Below, one piece after another: positions 30,164 through 33,412 of a DNA stretch of 33,412 nucleotides. Below the pieces are notes generated by a model. The model searched no databases and was not told where the DNA came from. It saw nothing but the letters and a program-made list of their open reading frames with translations. Numbering within the stretch: the first letter of the stretch is position 1; every line of letters starts with the position of its first letter. This DNA comes from Chara braunii (Eukaryota; Streptophyta; Charophyceae; Charales; Characeae). Location of the stretch: assembly GCA_003427395.1 (NCBI GenBank), contig BFEA01000384.1:69450-102861 (forward strand), written 5' to 3'. A program made the position numbers and the translations under genes.

Positions 30164-31194
30164 TGCAAGGAACATGAATGTAGACGAAGCACAAAAATCC
30201 AAATTGCAAAATCACACTGAAGTCCAAGTAGTCAAAGCAAGAGCAGATAGCACAATGGAACCGAGTAACCATCCATTTGAGAACGTTACAGAAGAATCGT
30301 GAGTCAATGTCCAAGCCCAATCGGGCAACACCAACAGCATAACCCCGTGTACCTCTCTCTTTTGAATGGCGCCAGGCGCCCTATCTACTCTACAGCCTAT
30401 CACTACAACTACAGCATGGAAGCAACCAGACAACTTGAGGACCAGCGAGTGATGACGTCCACACCAATGCCGACCTCCTCTCCACCAGGTACGTCTCTCT
30501 CTTCACCCTCACTCTCCCTTGTTATCCCACACAGCACCCTTCACCTTCCGAAGAACCACCTTCGCCCTCACCTCCCTCTGTGCCCACAGGCATCCCGGCT
30601 ATGGCCGCCAGCGCCCTGCGCCCTACCGCTTAGCGCCAACTTGCCTCACCTCAGCCTAGCGCAGCACAGCACCTCGCAGTGCTTCAGCGTGCCGACATTG
30701 CTCGCAATGGCCAAGATCCCTGCCCACTCGCCCTCTCTGCCTAGATGCCAGTGTTGCGTGCGGGCGGCCTCCCTTGAGCCTGCGCCTGGGCCCCAGTACC
30801 TGTACCCCGGCCCAATGTGGTTGGGGCCCACGAAATACAGTTGTGCCTCTTTCATCAAGGCCTGCGTCCAGATTCAGTGCGTGGACCGATTTCCCATTGG
30901 CATTTTCGGCCTCTATATCCAACATGCAATGTCGGCCTCACGTTTATTTCCCCAGGGCCTAACCAATTCTGGGGCCCTGGCCTTTCTGCATTTGCAGAGA
31001 TCCGGTACTCGGTGCACTCCAACCAACTGGCGTGCGGCAACTGTATGGACCCCACTTCGTGAAATGTTTGAACAAAGGGGCTCTCGTTGATTTGCTGGCT
31101 CGCCTTCACTTAGGGCGGGCACGAGGCTTGCTGGGGGCCTTAGCCCAGAACATGTACATCACGACAAGGCCCCTTTGAGAGCTCAATCCTCACA
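30164..31194 (-). repeat. 5' LTR of element C
   Basis: 1031 bp, partner of 24225-25264, with the same TGTGAGG...CTTGCA ends. Over the first ~140 bases shared with its partner I count only about three substitutions. A ggatatagagg TATA-like motif lies near 30910 on the minus strand but is weaker than the boxes of LTRs A and B. Confidence 0.93.
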
Positions 31195-31550
31195 CGATGG
31201 CCGATCCACTTGACTTCACCGTTGATCGATTTGAAGGCAGTGTCATCATGGAACACCCAATTGTTGGCGTGTTTTGTGTAGATCTCATCCCGACAGGCTA
31301 TGCCAGTTTTGGGGTATGCCTTCACCATGACCTGCTTTCCTCCATGCATTACCACTTGTGTTTCTGATGGAAGCAGAAAATCCGTTATGAAAAAGGCCCG
31401 TGCTGGTGGCAACCCGTCCAGAGGAATGTCGAGGTTTCCCGTCCGCGGGCTGCCCTGGCCCCATTGAATGGTCAGGGTTTGGCCCTGGTGTGGGTTTCGG
31501 AATTTGTCCGCCCAAGTGAGTTGCGGCTGATCATTACTCGATCCCTGGAC
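31195..31550 (-). pseudogene. Unidentified decayed coding sequence X, upstream half
   Basis: Open on the minus strand from about 31545 to 31195. It contains a T-W-A-D-K-F segment, then F-F-I-T-D-F, V-V-M-H-G-G-K-Q-V, and K-W-I-G-H-R just before element C. With one copy of CGAT removed, the frame continues without a break at 24220. A run of nine G (31551-31559) sits where the upstream frame changes to a Gly/Glu/Pro-rich one, so a homopolymer slip may hide more coding sequence. Family not recognised. A T-W-A-D motif at the start of a compact domain is reminiscent of LINE ORF1/Gag-like proteins, which is weak evidence. Confidence 0.5.
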
Positions 31551-32330
31551 GGGGGGGGGTGGGCTTCCCCTTGTGGGGTGTTTTCCCCCGTGACTCCATC
31601 TCCTTCTCCTCCTCCGTCAGTACCCCTGTGTCCTTTATCTGCCGCATTTCCGTACTCGGACCTTTCTCTCCCTGGGGGGGGGGTTGGGGGACAGATGTCT
31701 TTGGGCCATTGTTCTCATGTGACCAGCGTTTATGCTGGTGCCAGTTGTTTTATGGCTCCGCTGCAGAACAACATTGAATCCAATCGTTTATGTGCACGCT
31801 ACAGCCTATTAGTCGTCCTCATGATGATGTAGCGCACGTTTCGTTGTTTTTTTTGTTGTTTTCTGGTGCGTCGTTTTTCGTTTTTTGGTTCACATATTTT
31901 TAGGATTTTATTCCCCTTTAAACGCCCGGGTCTAGCAGTAATCCCATTATTCGTTCCTTAAAATTGTGACTTAAGTCTAAGGCTTAGCAATTCCGGGGGC
32001 TGGTTGGGATCTGCCAGGGAGCTGGGGAACTGGACCTCCACCTCTCGTCACCTCTTCTGTGGAGGGCACCTCCAACACCCTGTTTTCGATCGTGGGAAAC
32101 TTTCCTCACTTCCCCCTTCCCCTCGCACGCTCGTCCCCCAATCTCCTTCAATCAGTTTTTGTCTAGTTTCTCCGCCCTCTGCCCCTGTGTTTGCCTCTGT
32201 ATCTTACTGCTGATTGTCGTTCCTTCGTTACACCGCTTTCCGTAATCCCAACAAAACCCACCTTCTTACCTCCTATTCTTTCACCTTACCCTAAATCTGA
32301 ATTTCTTTCTGCCTTTTCCACCTGTTACCC
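31551..32330. other. Noncoding stretch right of X
   Basis: G runs at 31551-31559 and 31674-31683, a T-rich patch (31840-31910) and C/T-rich sequence. No ORF here has recognisable content. It may be the 5' part of sequence X or old repeat debris. Confidence 0.5.
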
Positions 32331-32800
32331 TCCCCAATCCCTCTCCTCTTACCTGAATTTGGACGTTGTCCTGGCACGTAACCCGTTCCGAAGTGCGCCG
32401 TCCCGGGCTGTCGTAGCCTCCCCCTTTCCTCTACCCCACGCCACTCTGCTCTCCCACCTCTTTTATCTCCTCGCCTTCTCCTCACTCTATCTTTTCCGGT
32501 GTACTATCTCCTCCCATCCCTCGCCTCCTCAATCCGTTACCTTTCCCCGAAAATCCACCTCCTCCGCGTTTCCCCTCCTCTTACCTGAATTTTCAACGTT
32601 GTCCTGACACGTTCACTCAGTCTATGCCACACCTGCTCTCCCACCCCACACCATACCTGCTTTCCCACTGCTCTTAGCTCACCTTCGGTTTCGCCTCTAT
32701 CTTTTCCGTCTGCCTTCTCTTCCGTCCCTCGCCTGAGTAGCATCCCCGAATATCTTCCTCCTTTCTTATTTCTCAGCGGTTGCCCTGTCGTTATCGACCC
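32330..32800. repeat. Imperfect C/T-rich tandem repeats (~200-235 bp)
   Basis: The segment cctcttacctgaatttggacg followed by ttgtcctggcacg (from about 32343) recurs as cctcttacctgaattttcaacg and ttgtcctgacacg (from about 32577). A more diverged third instance ends in ggttgccctgtcgtt near 32790. The composition is strongly pyrimidine-rich and no gene is supported. Confidence 0.55.
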
Positions 32801-32930
32801 TCCGAGTACAGTAACTGTTGTCGCATCGTTGCCGTCCTCCTGCTGAGGTCTTTTAATGTCTTCTTGATGTTGTCGTATCTAGAGTCAAGATCTTCATGTA
32901 GAGGGAGAGAGAGGGGACACATGTATGAGG

Positions 32931-32933
<3 letters not shown>

Positions 32934-32985
<52 letters not shown>

Positions 32986-33005
32986 AGAGAGAGAGAGAGA
33001 GAGAG
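32934..33005. repeat. (GA)n microsatellite
   Basis: About 36 GA dinucleotides interrupted once by gaagaa. Flanking sequence shows no gene. ORFs through it are dipeptide artefacts. Confidence 0.97.
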
Positions 33006-33318
33006 TCGCATACCTTGGATAAGGGTGCTTGATATGGGCTGTTGAACTCTGCGCTGTTGAGCGCTTGGTGACTGGAACTCTGAGACTGTTTAATATGATA
33101 ATTCATTGGATTTTTTATATTTCCCCCCCTAAGAAAAGGCCGCCTTTTTTTTTCTGTTTTTTTGGGCTGCTACATCTATTGGTGGGTAGCGACACCTGCT
33201 GGAAACCGAGTTGAGCGTCCCTTGAATCATCATCTCTTTTTTTAGCATGAACCATCAAAACCATCAAAACCAGGTGGCAGTGTCCCATGGTAGCCCTTCT
33301 CCCAAAACCCCTTCCTAT
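33006..33318. other. Noncoding stretch near right edge
   Basis: No coding or structural signal beyond short T and C homopolymers (33121-33127, 33146-33154) and a small aaccatcaaaacc duplication at 33248-33272. Confidence 0.5.
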
Positions 33319-33412
33319 GGGGGGCACCAGTGGGTCCGTCCTAGCCCGCCAGGCGGAGGGAGCCACTGGGGGGCACCAGTGGGTCCGTCCTAGCCCGCCA
33401 GGCGGAGGGAGC
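33319..33412. repeat. 49-bp tandem repeat at the window edge
   Basis: ggggggcaccagtgggtccg...ggagggagc begins at 33319 and again at 33368, identical over the visible part. The array may continue beyond the window or may be another assembly overlap, this time without an N. Confidence 0.85.

Larger units (their letters stand above)
24225..31194 (-). mobile_element. Full-length chromodomain Ty3/gypsy element C (defective)
   Basis: 6970 bp with two LTRs (24225-25264 and 30164-31194), PBS, Gag with CCHC knuckle, protease, RT, RNase H, integrase and chromodomain in the order of the chromovirus lineage, plus a PPT. The 4-bp target duplication CGAT lies at 24221-24224 and 31195-31198. All reading frames lie on the minus strand, but several are broken. 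Gag differs from that of A and B, so this is a separate family using the same primer type. It splits sequence X. The LTRs look well over 90 percent identical by eye, so it is younger than its target. Confidence 0.93.

Noticed and set aside
32191-32607. 138-codon Ser/Pro/Leu ORF
   Set aside because: C/T-rich imperfect tandem repeat, no conserved domain.

Overview
The window reads as a gene-poor, repeat-dominated stretch of a plant-type (streptophyte) nuclear genome. It contains chromodomain-type Ty3/gypsy retrotransposons primed by a tRNA-Met-like site, large LTRs, about 91-93 bp satellites, long noncoding repeats and assembly gaps. The Gag style (an early R-S-G motif, a long charged coiled coil, an RGG-rich stretch, then a CCHC knuckle) reminds me of elements in charophyte algae such as Chara braunii. 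That is recollection, not proof. I see no intact cellular gene, rRNA, tRNA or CRISPR array.

Layout. (1) 1-14424 is a noncoding block. Two direct copies of a ~3.9 kb sequence (494-4394 and 10582-14424) alternate with three satellites: satA (91 bp; 1-321, ~5770-6191, 7592-10410), satB (93 bp; 4397-5411) and satC (93 bp; ~5421-5705). A GA-rich tract lies left of each 3.9 kb copy. SatA carries a 1.4 kb solo-LTR candidate (6192-7591), a 105-bp MITE (8107-8211) and a nine-unit higher-order repeat (two turns, 7887-9729). (2) 14425-19774 is gypsy element A (minus strand), with its 5' LTR, primer site, decayed gag, protease and the start of RT. RT is cut exactly where the 3.9 kb sequence begins. (3) 19775-22826 is gypsy element B (minus), with a 5' LTR holding a 510-base gap and a gag that is cut where A's LTR begins. 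(4) 22827-24224 and 31195-~31550 are two halves of an unidentified decayed coding sequence X (minus). (5) 24225-31194 is a full-length but dead chromovirus, element C (minus), with both LTRs, PBS, PPT and a CGAT target duplication; it splits X. (6) 31550-33412 is low-complexity noncoding DNA.

How it fits together. The junctions imply a nest. X was the target of both B and C, B was the target of A, and A's RT was the target of the 3.9 kb/satellite block. Only the right-hand sides of X/B, B/A and A/3.9 kb are present; their left halves should lie beyond base 1 unless lost. All coding remnants carry stops, frameshifts or catalytic substitutions. Two single-N joins (6756, 8697) are flanked by exact duplicates of 48 and 95 bases and look like assembly artefacts.
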